The notes beneath the pieces were generated by a model that had not been told where the DNA came from, did not search any database, and saw nothing but the letters and a program-made list of their open reading frames with translations. The position numbers and the translations under genes are program-made. Source: Magicicada septendecula (Eukaryota > Arthropoda > Insecta > Hemiptera > Cicadidae). From it: a DNA stretch of 64,000 nucleotides. Position 1 is the first letter of the stretch. Each line of letters opens with the position of its first letter. Where the stretch lies: NCBI GenBank assembly GCA_034769895.1, contig CM068367.1:119697927-119761926 (forward strand). Reading direction: 5' to 3'. This document shows, piece after piece, positions 1-12,210 of this stretch.

Positions 1-2697
1 GCAAACGATAACAGCCGCAAATTCAAACAGAATCAAATAATGTTTCGCATACAGCCCTGAATTGTAGAGTTCTCAAGACCTATTGTTTTTGGTGAAGATC
101 GGTTGAGGGAAAGGGGTAGTTTACCTGCAACGTTTTTTTAACAAGGGTATTTTCTATGGCAAACGATAACAGCCGCAAATTTAAACAGAATCAAATAATG
201 TTTTGCATACAGCCCTGATTTGTAGAGTACTGAAGACCTATTGTCTTTGGTGAAGATCGGTTGAGGGGAAGGGGTATTTTACCTGCAACGTTTTTTTATC
301 ATGCGTATTTTCTATGGCAAACGATAACAGCCGCAAATTCAAACAGAATCAAATAATTTTTTGCATACGTCCCTGAATTGTAGAGGTCTCAATGACTTTC
401 GATTTTGGTGAAGATCGGTTAAGGGGAAGGGGTAGTTTACCTGCAACCTTTTACGTTTTAACAAGAGTAAAGTACTTGAAAATTTATTTAAACTTTTTGA
501 AACAATGTTAATTGTTAAAAATAAAATAATTTTGTTGCCAGGCAATAAAATTATAATTTTTTCATTTTCATATAATATAATATTTTTCATTTAATACAGC
601 AATAAAAAGGCAGGTAAGACACAGCCTGGCTGTTTGGCTGAAAATGATTTTAAATATAAATCTTAGAATATGGAAGTCATGTATGGTTCTCCATACCGAT
701 ATTTTTACTTCCATATTCCTTAAGGAATGGAAGTATGGTGATGGCAAAAAAAATCGTGTTCGAGATTATTGCAGATTCTGATTCTACTACACTCAAAACA
801 TGAAAAAAAGTCGTTTTCCGAAAAGTGTCTGTGTGTGTGTCTGTCTGTCTGTGTGTCTGTCTGTGTGTGTGTCTGTCTGTCTATCTGTAGTTTTTTTTAC
901 TATGGCAAACGATAACAGCCGCAAATTCAAACAGAATCAAATAATGTTTCGCATACAGCCCTGAATTGCAGAGTTCTCAAGATCTGTTGATTTTGGTGAA
1001 GATCGGTTAAGGGAAAGGGGTAGTTTACCTGTGACGTTTTATGTTTTAACAAGGGTATTTCCTATGGCAAACGATAACAGCCGCAAATTCAAACAGAATC
1101 AAAATATTATTTGCATACAGCCCTAAATTGTAGAGTTCTCAAGACCTATTGTTTTTGGTGAAGATCGGTTGAGGGAAAGGGGTAGTTTACCAGCAACGTT
1201 TTTTTAACAAGGGTATTTTCTATGGCAAACGATAACAGCCGCAAATTCAAACAGAATCAAATAATGTTTTGCATACAGCCCTGATGTGTAGAGTACTCAA
1301 GACCTATTGTTTTTGGTGAAGACCGGTTAAGGGGAAGGGGTAGTTTACCTGCAACGTTTTTTTATCAAGCGTATTTTCTATGGCAAACGATAACAGCCAC
1401 AAATTCAAACAGAATCAAATAACTTTTTGCATACGTCCCTGAATTGTAGAGGTCTCAACGACTTTCGATTTTGGTGAAGATCGGTTAAGGGGAAGGGGTA
1501 GTTTACCTGCAACTTTTTACGTTTTAACAAGAGTAAATTACTTGAAAATTAATTTAAACTTTTTGAAACAATGGTAATTGTTAAAAATAAAATAATTTTG
1601 TTGCCAGGCAATAAAATTATAATTTTTTCATTTTAATGTAAATCATGTATAAAAGAAAATATATCGCGCCTGGCAGGCGATATTAAGATTTAAATATAAA
1701 TCTTAGAATATGGAAGTCATGTATGGTTCTCCATACCGATATTTTACTTCCATATTCCTTAAGGAATGGAAGTATGGTGATGGCAAAAAAAATCGTGTTC
1801 GAGATTATTGCAGATTCTGATTCTACTACACTCAAAACATGAAAAAAAGTCGTTTTCCGAAAAGTGTCTGTGTGTGTGTGTGTCTGTCTGTGTGTCTGTG
1901 TGTCTGTCTGTCTGTGTGTCTGTCTGTAGATTTTTTTTCTATGGCAAACGATAACTGCCGCAAATTCAAACAGAATCAAATAATTTTTTGCATGCAGGCC
2001 TGATTTGCAGAGTACTCGCGACCTATTGTTTTTGGTGAAGATCGGTTGAGCGAAAGGGGTAGTTTACCTGCAACGGTTTTTTTTTAGCAAGGGTAATTTT
2101 GTTTGTTTGGCAAACGATAACAGCCGCAAATTCAAACAGAATCAAATAATATTTCGCACCCAGCCCTGAATTGTAGAGTTCTCAAGGTCTGTTGATTTTG
2201 GTGAAGATCGGTTAAGGCAAAGGGGTAGTTTACCTGTAACGTTTTATGTTTTAACAAGGGTATTTCCTATGGCAAACGATAACAGCCGCAAATTCAAACA
2301 GAATCAAAAGATTATTTGCATACAGCCCTAAATTGTAGAGTTCTCAAGATCTATTGTTTTAGGTGAAGTTCGGTTGAGGGAAAGGGGTAGTTTACCTGCA
2401 ACGTTTTTGTAACAAGGGTATTTTATATGGCAAACGATAACAGCCGCAAATTCAAACAGAATCAAATAATGTTTTGCACACAGCCCTGATTTGTTGAGTA
2501 CTCACGACCTATTGTTTTTGGTGAAGATCGGTTAAGGGAAAGGGGTAGTTTACCTGTAACATTTTTTACTTCCATATTCCTTAAGGAATGGAAGTATGGT
2601 GATGGCAAAAAAAATCGTGTTCGAGATTATTGCAGATTCTGATTCTACTACACTCAAAACATGAAAAAAAGTCGTTTTCCGAAAAGTGTCTGTGTGT
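1..2697 (+). repeat. Segmental duplication, copy A (offset 8,630 bp)
   Basis: This stretch matches 8631-11327 base for base wherever I compared it, including L1, L2 and microsatellite lengths. One visible substitution is at 784, C here and A at 9414. The match starts before the window edge and ends inside the microsatellite of the L2 at 2568, where the tract composition changes. Confidence 0.93.
1662..1682 (+). repeat. Hairpin in a variant L1 module
   Basis: TATCGC and GCGATA form inverted arms around GCCTGGCAG. The segment replaces the usual 'cagcaataaaaaggcagg' stretch of L1. The same variant recurs at 10292-10312 through the 8,630-bp duplication. Confidence 0.7.
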
Positions 2698-2710
2698 CTG
2701 TCTGTCTGTG

Positions 2711-2741
<31 letters not shown>

Positions 2742-5700
2742 AGATTTTTTTTTCTATGGCAAACGATAACTGCCGCAAATTCAAACAGAATCAAATAATT
2801 TTTTGCATGCAGCCCTGATTTGCAGAGTACTCGCGACCTATTGTTTTTGGTGAAGATCGGTTGAGGGAAAGGGGTAGTTTACCTGCAACGGTTTTTTTTT
2901 AGCAAGGGTAATTTTGTTTGTTTGGCAAACGATAACAGCCGCAAATTCAAACAGAATCAAATTATGTTTCGCATACAGCCCTGAATTGTAGAGTTCTCAA
3001 GATCTGTTGATTTTGGTGAAGCTCGGTTAAGGGAAAGGGGTAGTTTACCTGTAACGTTTTATGTTTTAACAAGGGTATTTCCTATGGCAAACGATAACAG
3101 CCGCAAATTCAAACAGAATCAAAAGATTATTTGCATACAGCCCTAAATTGTAGAGTTCTCAAGACCTATTGTTTTTGGTGAAATTCGGTTAAGGGAAAGG
3201 GGTAGTTTACCTGCAACATTTTTTTAACAAGGGTATTTTCTATGGCAAACGATAACAGCCGCAAATTCAAACAGAATCAAATAATGTTTTGCATACAGCC
3301 CTGATTTGTAGAGTGCTCAAGACCTTTTGTTTTTGGTGAAGATCGGTTAAGGGAAAGGGGTAGTTTACCTGTAACGTTTTATGTTTTAACAAGGGTATTT
3401 CCTATGGCAAACGATAACAGCCGCAAATTCAAACAGAATCAAAAGATTATTTGCATACGTCCATATATTGTAGTGTTCTAAAGACCAATTGTTTTTGGTG
3501 AAGATCGGTTGAGGGAAAGGGGTAGTTTACCTGCAACGTTTTTTTAACAAGGGTATTTTCTATGGCAAACGATAACAGCCGCAAATTCAAACAGAATCAA
3601 ATAATGTTTCGCATACAGCACTGAATTGTAGAGTTCTCAAGATCTGTTGATTTTGGTGAAGCTCGGTTAAGGGAAAGGGGTAGTTTACCTGTAACGTTTT
3701 ATGTTTTAACAAGGGTATTTCCTATGGCAAACGATAACAGCCGCAAATTCAAACAGAATCAAAAGATTATTTGCATACAGCCCTAAATTGTAGAGTTCTC
3801 AAGACCTATTGTTTTTGGTGAAGTTCGGTTGAGGGAAAGGGGTAGTTTACCTGCAACATTTTTTTTAACAAGGGTATTTTCTATGGCAAACGATAACAGC
3901 CGCAAATTCAAACAGAATCAAATAATGTTTTGCATACAGCCCTGATTTGTAGAGTACTCAAGACCTATTGTTTTTGGTGAAGATCGGTTAAGGGAAAGGG
4001 GTAGTTTACCTGTAACGTTTTATGTTTTAACAAGGGTATTTCCTATGGCAAACGATAACAGCCGCAAATTCAAACAGAATCAAAAGATTATTTGCATACG
4101 TCCATATATTGTAGAGTTCTCAAGACCTATTGTTTTTGGTGAAGATCGGTTGAGGGAAAGGGGTAGTTTACCTGCAACGTTTTTTTAACAAGGGTATTTT
4201 CTATGGCAAACGATAACAGCCGCAAATTCAAACAGAATCAAATAATGTTTTGCATACAGCCCTGATTTGTAGAGTACTCAAGACCTATTGTTTTTGGTGA
4301 AGATCGGTTAAGGGGAAGGGGTACTTTACCTGCAACGTTTTTTTATCAAGCGTATTTTCTATGGCAAACGATAACAGCCGCAAATTCAAACGGAATCAAA
4401 TAATGTTTTGCATACAGCCCTGATTTGTAGAGTACTCAAGACGTGTTGTTTTTGGTGAAGATCGGTTAAGGGGAAGGGGTAGTTTACCTGCAACGTTTTT
4501 TTATCAAGCGTATTTTCTATGGCAAACGATAACAGCCGCAAATTCAAACAGAATCAAATAATGTTTTGCATACGTCCCTGAATTGTAGAGGTCTCAATGA
4601 CTTTCGATTTTGGTGAAGATCGGTTAAGGGGAAAGGGGTAGTTTACCTGCAACCTTTTACGTTTTAACAAGAGTAAAGTACTTGAAAATTTATTTAAACT
4701 TTTTGAAACAATGGTAATTGTTAAAAATAAAATAATTTTGTTGCCAGGCAATAAAATTATAATTTTTTCATTTTAATGTAATATAATATTTTTCATTTAA
4801 TACAGCAATAAAAAGGCAGGTAAGACACAGCCTGGCTGTTTGGCTGAAAATGATTTTAAATATAAATCTTAGAATATGGAAGTCATGTATGGTTCTCCAT
4901 ACCGATATTTTTCTATGGTAAACGATAACAGCGCAAATTCAAACAGAATCAAATGATGCTTTGCATACAGCCCTGTATTGTAGAGTTCTCAATACCTATT
5001 GGTGTTGGTGAAGATCGGTTAAGGGAAAGGGGTAGTTTACCAGCAACGTTTTATGTTTTATAAGGGTATTTTCTATGGCAAACGATAAGAGCCGCAAATT
5101 CAAACAGAATCAAATACGTTTCTGCATACAGCCCTCTTTTGTTGAGTACTAAAGACCTATTGTTTTTGGTGAAGATCGGTTAAGGGAAAGGGGTAGTTTA
5201 CCAGACACATTTTTTGTTTTATCAAGGGTATTTTATATGGCAAACGATAACAGCCGCAAATTCAAACAGAATCATATAATATTTTGCATACAGCCCTGAA
5301 ATGTAGAGTTCTCAAAACCTGTTGGTTTTGGTGAAGATCGGTTAAGGGAATAGGGTTGTTTACCAGCAACATTTTATGTTTTATCAAGGGTAATTTTTTC
5401 TTTGACGAACGCTAACTTCCGTACATTAAAACAGAATCAACTACTCTTCTGCATACCTTTTTGAATTATACAGAACTCAAGGTCTGTTGATTTTTTTGAA
5501 CATCGGTTAAGGGAAAGGGGTATTTTACCTGCAACGTTTTATGTTTTAACAAGGGTATTTTTTCTATGACGAACGATAACTGCCGTAAATTCAAAGAGAA
5601 TCAACTAATGTTTTGCATACAGCCCTGAATTGTAGAGTTCTCAAGACCTATTGTTTTTGGTGAAGATCGTTTAAGGGAAAGGGGTAGTTTACCTGCCACG

Positions 5701-6536
5701 TTTTTTGTTTTATCAAGGGTATTTTGTATGGCAAACGATAACAGCCGCAAATTCAAACAAAATCATATAATATTTTGCATACAGCCCTGAATTGTAGAGT
5801 ACCTAAGACCTGTCGTTTTTGGTGAAGATCGATTGAGGGGAAGGGGTAGTTTACCTGCAACGGTTTTTTATCAAGGGTAATTTTTTTTCTATAATAAACG
5901 ATAACAGCAGCAAATTCAAACAGAATCAAATGATGTTTTGCATACAGCCCTCTATTGTAGAGTTTTCAATACGTATTGGTGTTGGTGAAGATCGGTTAAG
6001 GGAGAGGGGTAGTTTACCGGCAACATTTTATGTTTTAACAAGGGTAATTTTTTATATGACGAACGATAACTGCCGTAAATTCAAACAGAGTCAACTAGGT
6101 TTTTGCATACCTTTTGGAACTAAAGAGAACTCAAGGTCTGTTGATTTTGTTGAAGATCGGTTAAGGGAAGGGGTAGTTTATCAGCAACGTTTTATGTTTT
6201 AAAAAGGGTAATTTTTTTATGACGAACGATAACTGCCGAAAATTCAATGAGAATCAAATAATTTTTTGCACCCTTTCCTGAGTTGCAGAGTGCTCAAGGT
6301 CTATTGATTTTGGTGAAGATCGGTAAAGGGAAAGGGGTAGTTTACCTGAATATTTTATGTTGTAACAAGAGAAATGTTTCCATGATAAAACGATAACTGC
6401 CGCACATTCAAACAGAATCAAATATTTTTTTGCATGCTTCCCTGAATTGTAGAGGACGGAAGGTCTGTTGATTTTGGAGAAGATCGGTTAAGAGAAAGGG
6501 GTTGTTTACCTGAAACATTTTATGATTTAACAAGAG

Positions 6537-6997
6537 TAAAGTACTTAATTTTTATAAATAAAGTATCCTGATAAGAAGCTCATAATAATCCACTGTAGAA
6601 ACGTAGACGTTAATAAAGAGGTTAGGTGAACGGGGTGGGGGTAATTTTCTATTATTAAAAATTATAGTTGATGGTGGAGGGGAGAATTTTTTATATGTGT
6701 ACTACGTTATCGGCAACAAAGAAGTAGTTTTTTGTTAAAATTGCTTCCCGGGCTCTTTAGCCGTAGTCCAATGTTTTCTGCAAAACCAGACTTTTCGGCA
6801 GTGCCATCCACTGCCATCATCGGTGAAAATCGAGTGCGAAAACGTGAGTTGTATACGTTAGTAACCACAGTACTGTGGTTAATGCTGAAGCAATAAGTAG
6901 AAAGACGTAGTTTCTATGGAAATATTTCATTTCGAATATGATTTTAAATATAAATCTTAGAACATGGAAGTCATGTGTGGTTCTCCATACCGATATT
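6537..6997 (+). repeat. Module C, copy 1
   Basis: This AT-rich then mixed segment of about 460 bp is unrelated to the 158-bp monomer. It includes ACGTTATCGGCAACAAAG, CTTCCCGGGCTCTTTAGCCG and a perfect 20-bp palindrome at 6862-6881 (TAACCACAGTACTGTGGTTA). Its last ~55 bp (from GATTTTAAATATAAATCTTAG) are shared with L1 and end in the CCATACCGAT hairpin side. It is followed directly by an L2. Confidence 0.9.
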
Positions 6998-8630
6998 TAC
7001 TTTCATGTTCCTTAAGGAAATGGAAGTATGGTGATGGCAAAAAAAATCGTGTTCGAGATTATTGCAGATTCTGATTGTACTACACTCAAAACATGAAAAA
7101 AGTCGTTTTTCGATAAGTGTCCGTGTGTGTGTGTGTGTGTGTGTGTGTCTGTAGATTTTTTTCTATGGCAAACGATAACAGCCGCAAATTCAAACAGAAT
7201 CAAATAATTTTTTGCATGCAGTCCTGATTTGTAGAGTACTCGCGACCTATTGTTTTTGGTGAAGATCGGTTAAGGGAAAAGGGTAGTTTACCTGCAACGT
7301 TTTTTTTAAAATCAAAGGCAAACAATAACAGCCGCAATTTCAAACATAATCAAATAATATTTTCTATACAGCACTGAATTGTAGAGTTCTCAAGACCTAT
7401 TGATTTTGGTAAAGATCGGTTAAGGGAAAGGGGTAGTTTACCAGCATCATTTTATGTTTTAACAAGGGTATTTTCTATGGCAAACGATAACAGCTGCAAA
7501 TTCAAACATAATCAAATAATTTTTTGCATACTGCCCTGAATTATAGAGTTCTCAAGACCTATTGTTTTTGGTGAAGATCGATTAAGGGGAAGGGGTAGTT
7601 TACCAGCAACGTTTTATGTTTGAAAAGGGTATTTTCTATGGCAAACGATAAGAGCCGCAAATTCAAACAGAATCAAATAAGTTTTTGAATACAGCCCTGA
7701 ATTATAGGGTACTCAAGACCTATTGTTTTTGGTGAAGATTGTTTAAGGGAAAGGGGTAATTTACCTCCCACATTTTTTGTTTTAACAAGGGTATTTTTTA
7801 TGGCAAACGATAACAGCCGCAAAATCAAACATAATCAAATAATATTTTGCATACAGCCCTGAATTATAGAGTTCTCAAGACTTATTGTTTTTGGTGAAGA
7901 TCGGTTAAGGGGAAGGGGTAGTTTACCAGCAACGTTTTATGTTTGAAAAGGGTATTTTCTATGGCAAACGATAAGAGCCGCAAATTCAAACAGAATCAAA
8001 TAAGTTTTGAATACAGCCCTGAATTATAGGGTACTCAAGACCTATTGTTTTTGGTGAAGATTGGTTAAGGGAAAGGGGTAATGTACCTCCCACATTTTTT
8101 GTTTTAACAAGGGTATTTTTTATGGCAAACGATAACAGCCGCAAATTCAAACAGAATCAAATAATTTTTTGCATACAGCCCTGATTTGTAGAGTACTCAA
8201 GACCTATTGTTTTTGGTGAAGATCGGTTAAGGGAAAGGGGTAGTTTACCAGCAACAGTTTTTTATCAAGGGTAATTACTTCCATATTCCTTAAGGAATGG
8301 AAGTATGGTGATGGCAAAAAAAATCGTGTTCGAGATTATTGCAGATTCTGATTCTACTACACTCAAAACATGAAAAAAAGTCGTTTTCCGAAAAGTGTCT
8401 GTGTGTGTGTCTGTCTGTCTGTCTGTCTGTGTGTCTGTCTGTCTGTCTGTAGATTTTTTTTTTTGGCAAACGATAACTGCCGCAAATTCAAACAGAATCA
8501 AATAATTTTTTGCATACAGGCCTGATTTGCAGAGTACTCGCGACCTATTGTTTTTGGTGAAGATCGGTTGAGGGAAAGGGGTAGTTTACCAGCAACGGTT
8601 TTTTTTAGCAAGGGTAATTTTGTTTGTTTG

Positions 8631-11327
8631 GCAAACGATAACAGCCGCAAATTCAAACAGAATCAAATAATGTTTCGCATACAGCCCTGAATTGTAGAGT
8701 TCTCAAGACCTATTGTTTTTGGTGAAGATCGGTTGAGGGAAAGGGGTAGTTTACCTGCAACGTTTTTTTAACAAGGGTATTTTCTATGGCAAACGATAAC
8801 AGCCGCAAATTTAAACAGAATCAAATAATGTTTTGCATACAGCCCTGATTTGTAGAGTACTGAAGACCTATTGTCTTTGGTGAAGATCGGTTGAGGGGAA
8901 GGGGTATTTTACCTGCAACGTTTTTTTATCATGCGTATTTTCTATGGCAAACGATAACAGCCGCAAATTCAAACAGAATCAAATAATTTTTTGCATACGT
9001 CCCTGAATTGTAGAGGTCTCAATGACTTTCGATTTTGGTGAAGATCGGTTAAGGGGAAGGGGTAGTTTACCTGCAACCTTTTACGTTTTAACAAGAGTAA
9101 AGTACTTGAAAATTTATTTAAACTTTTTGAAACAATGTTAATTGTTAAAAATAAAATAATTTTGTTGCCAGGCAATAAAATTATAATTTTTTCATTTTCA
9201 TATAATATAATATTTTTCATTTAATACAGCAATAAAAAGGCAGGTAAGACACAGCCTGGCTGTTTGGCTGAAAATGATTTTAAATATAAATCTTAGAATA
9301 TGGAAGTCATGTATGGTTCTCCATACCGATATTTTTACTTCCATATTCCTTAAGGAATGGAAGTATGGTGATGGCAAAAAAAATCGTGTTCGAGATTATT
9401 GCAGATTCTGATTATACTACACTCAAAACATGAAAAAAAGTCGTTTTCCGAAAAGTGTCTGTGTGTGTGTCTGTCTGTCTGTGTGTCTGTCTGTGTGTGT
9501 GTCTGTCTGTCTATCTGTAGTTTTTTTTACTATGGCAAACGATAACAGCCGCAAATTCAAACAGAATCAAATAATGTTTCGCATACAGCCCTGAATTGCA
9601 GAGTTCTCAAGATCTGTTGATTTTGGTGAAGATCGGTTAAGGGAAAGGGGTAGTTTACCTGTGACGTTTTATGTTTTAACAAGGGTATTTCCTATGGCAA
9701 ACGATAACAGCCGCAAATTCAAACAGAATCAAAATATTATTTGCATACAGCCCTAAATTGTAGAGTTCTCAAGACCTATTGTTTTTGGTGAAGATCGGTT
9801 GAGGGAAAGGGGTAGTTTACCAGCAACGTTTTTTTAACAAGGGTATTTTCTATGGCAAACGATAACAGCCGCAAATTCAAACAGAATCAAATAATGTTTT
9901 GCATACAGCCCTGATGTGTAGAGTACTCAAGACCTATTGTTTTTGGTGAAGACCGGTTAAGGGGAAGGGGTAGTTTACCTGCAACGTTTTTTTATCAAGC
10001 GTATTTTCTATGGCAAACGATAACAGCCACAAATTCAAACAGAATCAAATAACTTTTTGCATACGTCCCTGAATTGTAGAGGTCTCAACGACTTTCGATT
10101 TTGGTGAAGATCGGTTAAGGGGAAGGGGTAGTTTACCTGCAACTTTTTACGTTTTAACAAGAGTAAATTACTTGAAAATTAATTTAAACTTTTTGAAACA
10201 ATGGTAATTGTTAAAAATAAAATAATTTTGTTGCCAGGCAATAAAATTATAATTTTTTCATTTTAATGTAAATCATGTATAAAAGAAAATATATCGCGCC
10301 TGGCAGGCGATATTAAGATTTAAATATAAATCTTAGAATATGGAAGTCATGTATGGTTCTCCATACCGATATTTTACTTCCATATTCCTTAAGGAATGGA
10401 AGTATGGTGATGGCAAAAAAAATCGTGTTCGAGATTATTGCAGATTCTGATTCTACTACACTCAAAACATGAAAAAAAGTCGTTTTCCGAAAAGTGTCTG
10501 TGTGTGTGTGTGTCTGTCTGTGTGTCTGTGTGTCTGTCTGTCTGTGTGTCTGTCTGTAGATTTTTTTTCTATGGCAAACGATAACTGCCGCAAATTCAAA
10601 CAGAATCAAATAATTTTTTGCATGCAGGCCTGATTTGCAGAGTACTCGCGACCTATTGTTTTTGGTGAAGATCGGTTGAGCGAAAGGGGTAGTTTACCTG
10701 CAACGGTTTTTTTTTAGCAAGGGTAATTTTGTTTGTTTGGCAAACGATAACAGCCGCAAATTCAAACAGAATCAAATAATATTTCGCACCCAGCCCTGAA
10801 TTGTAGAGTTCTCAAGGTCTGTTGATTTTGGTGAAGATCGGTTAAGGCAAAGGGGTAGTTTACCTGTAACGTTTTATGTTTTAACAAGGGTATTTCCTAT
10901 GGCAAACGATAACAGCCGCAAATTCAAACAGAATCAAAAGATTATTTGCATACAGCCCTAAATTGTAGAGTTCTCAAGATCTATTGTTTTAGGTGAAGTT
11001 CGGTTGAGGGAAAGGGGTAGTTTACCTGCAACGTTTTTGTAACAAGGGTATTTTATATGGCAAACGATAACAGCCGCAAATTCAAACAGAATCAAATAAT
11101 GTTTTGCACACAGCCCTGATTTGTTGAGTACTCACGACCTATTGTTTTTGGTGAAGATCGGTTAAGGGAAAGGGGTAGTTTACCTGTAACATTTTTTACT
11201 TCCATATTCCTTAAGGAATGGAAGTATGGTGATGGCAAAAAAAATCGTGTTCGAGATTATTGCAGATTCTGATTCTACTACACTCAAAACATGAAAAAAA
11301 GTCGTTTTCCGAAAAGTGTCTGTGTGT
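8631..11327 (+). repeat. Segmental duplication, copy B (offset 8,630 bp)
   Basis: This is the second copy of 1-2697. It includes the unusual L1 variant at 10156-10375. The copy ends in the microsatellite of the L2 module starting at 11198. Confidence 0.93.
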
Positions 11328-12210
11328 GTGTCTGTCTGTCTATGTGTCTGTCTGTGTGTCTGTCTGTCTATCTGTAGATTTTTTACTTCCATATTCCTTA
11401 AGGAATGGAAGTATGGTGATGGCAAAAAAAATCGTGTTCGAGATTATTGCAGATTCTGATTCTACTACACTCAAAACATGAAAAAAAGTCGTTTTCCGAA
11501 AAGTGTCTGTGTGTCTGTCTGTGTGTCTGTCTGTCTGTGTGTCTGTCTGTCTGTGTGTCTGTCTGTCTGTAGATTTTTTTTCTATGGCAAACGATAACTG
11601 CCGCAAATTCAAACAGAATCAAATAATTTTTTGCATACAGCCCGGTTTTGCAGAGTTCTCGCGACCTATTGTTTTTGGTGAAGATCGGTTGAGGGAAAGG
11701 GGTAGTTTACCTGCAACGGTTTTTTTTTAGCAAGGGTAATTTTGTTTGTTTGGCAAACGATAACAGCCGCAAATTCAAACAGAATCAAATAATGTTTCGC
11801 ATACAGCCCTGAATTGTAGAGTTCTCAAGACCTATTGTTTTTGGTGAAGATCGGTTAAGGCAAAGGGGTAGTTTACCTGTAACGTTTTATGTTTTAACAA
11901 GGGTATTTCCTATGGCAAACGATAACAGCCGCAAATTCAAACAGAATGAAAAGATTATTTGCATACAGCCCTAAATTGTAGAGTTCTCAATACCTTTTGT
12001 TTTTGGTGAAGATCGGTTAAGGGAAAGGGGTAGTTTACCTACAACGTTTTTTTAACAAGGGTATTTTCTATGGCAAACGATAACAGCCGCAAATTCAAAC
12101 AGAATCAAATAATGTTTTGCACACAGCCCTGATTTGTAGAGTACTCAGGACCTATTGTTTTTGGTGAAGATCGGTTAAGGGAAAGGGGTAGTTTACCGGT
12201 AACATGTTTT

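Larger units (their letters stand above)
1..12210 (+). repeat. 158-bp satellite array, direct orientation, with interspersed L1, L2 and C modules
   Basis: Monomers run from CTATGGCAAACGATAACAGC to AACAAGGGTATTTT. Successive starts at 154 and 312, and at 1062, 1220 and 1378, are exactly 158 bp apart. A 162-bp subtype carries ATGTTTTAAC in place of a T-run. L1 modules lie at about 461-706, 1526-1745, 4666-4910, 9091-9336 and 10156-10375. L2 modules lie at about 707-899, 1746-1940, 2568-2752, 6998-7163, 8277-8463, 9337-9529, 10376-10570, 11198-11394 and 11395-11582 (the last two directly adjacent). One C module is at 6537-6997. From about 4911 to 6535 the monomers belong to a second, diverged family with GACGAACGATAACTGCC and CTCAAGGTCTGTTGATTTTG. 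The short open frames here are repeat artefacts. I see no host gene. Confidence 0.97.
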
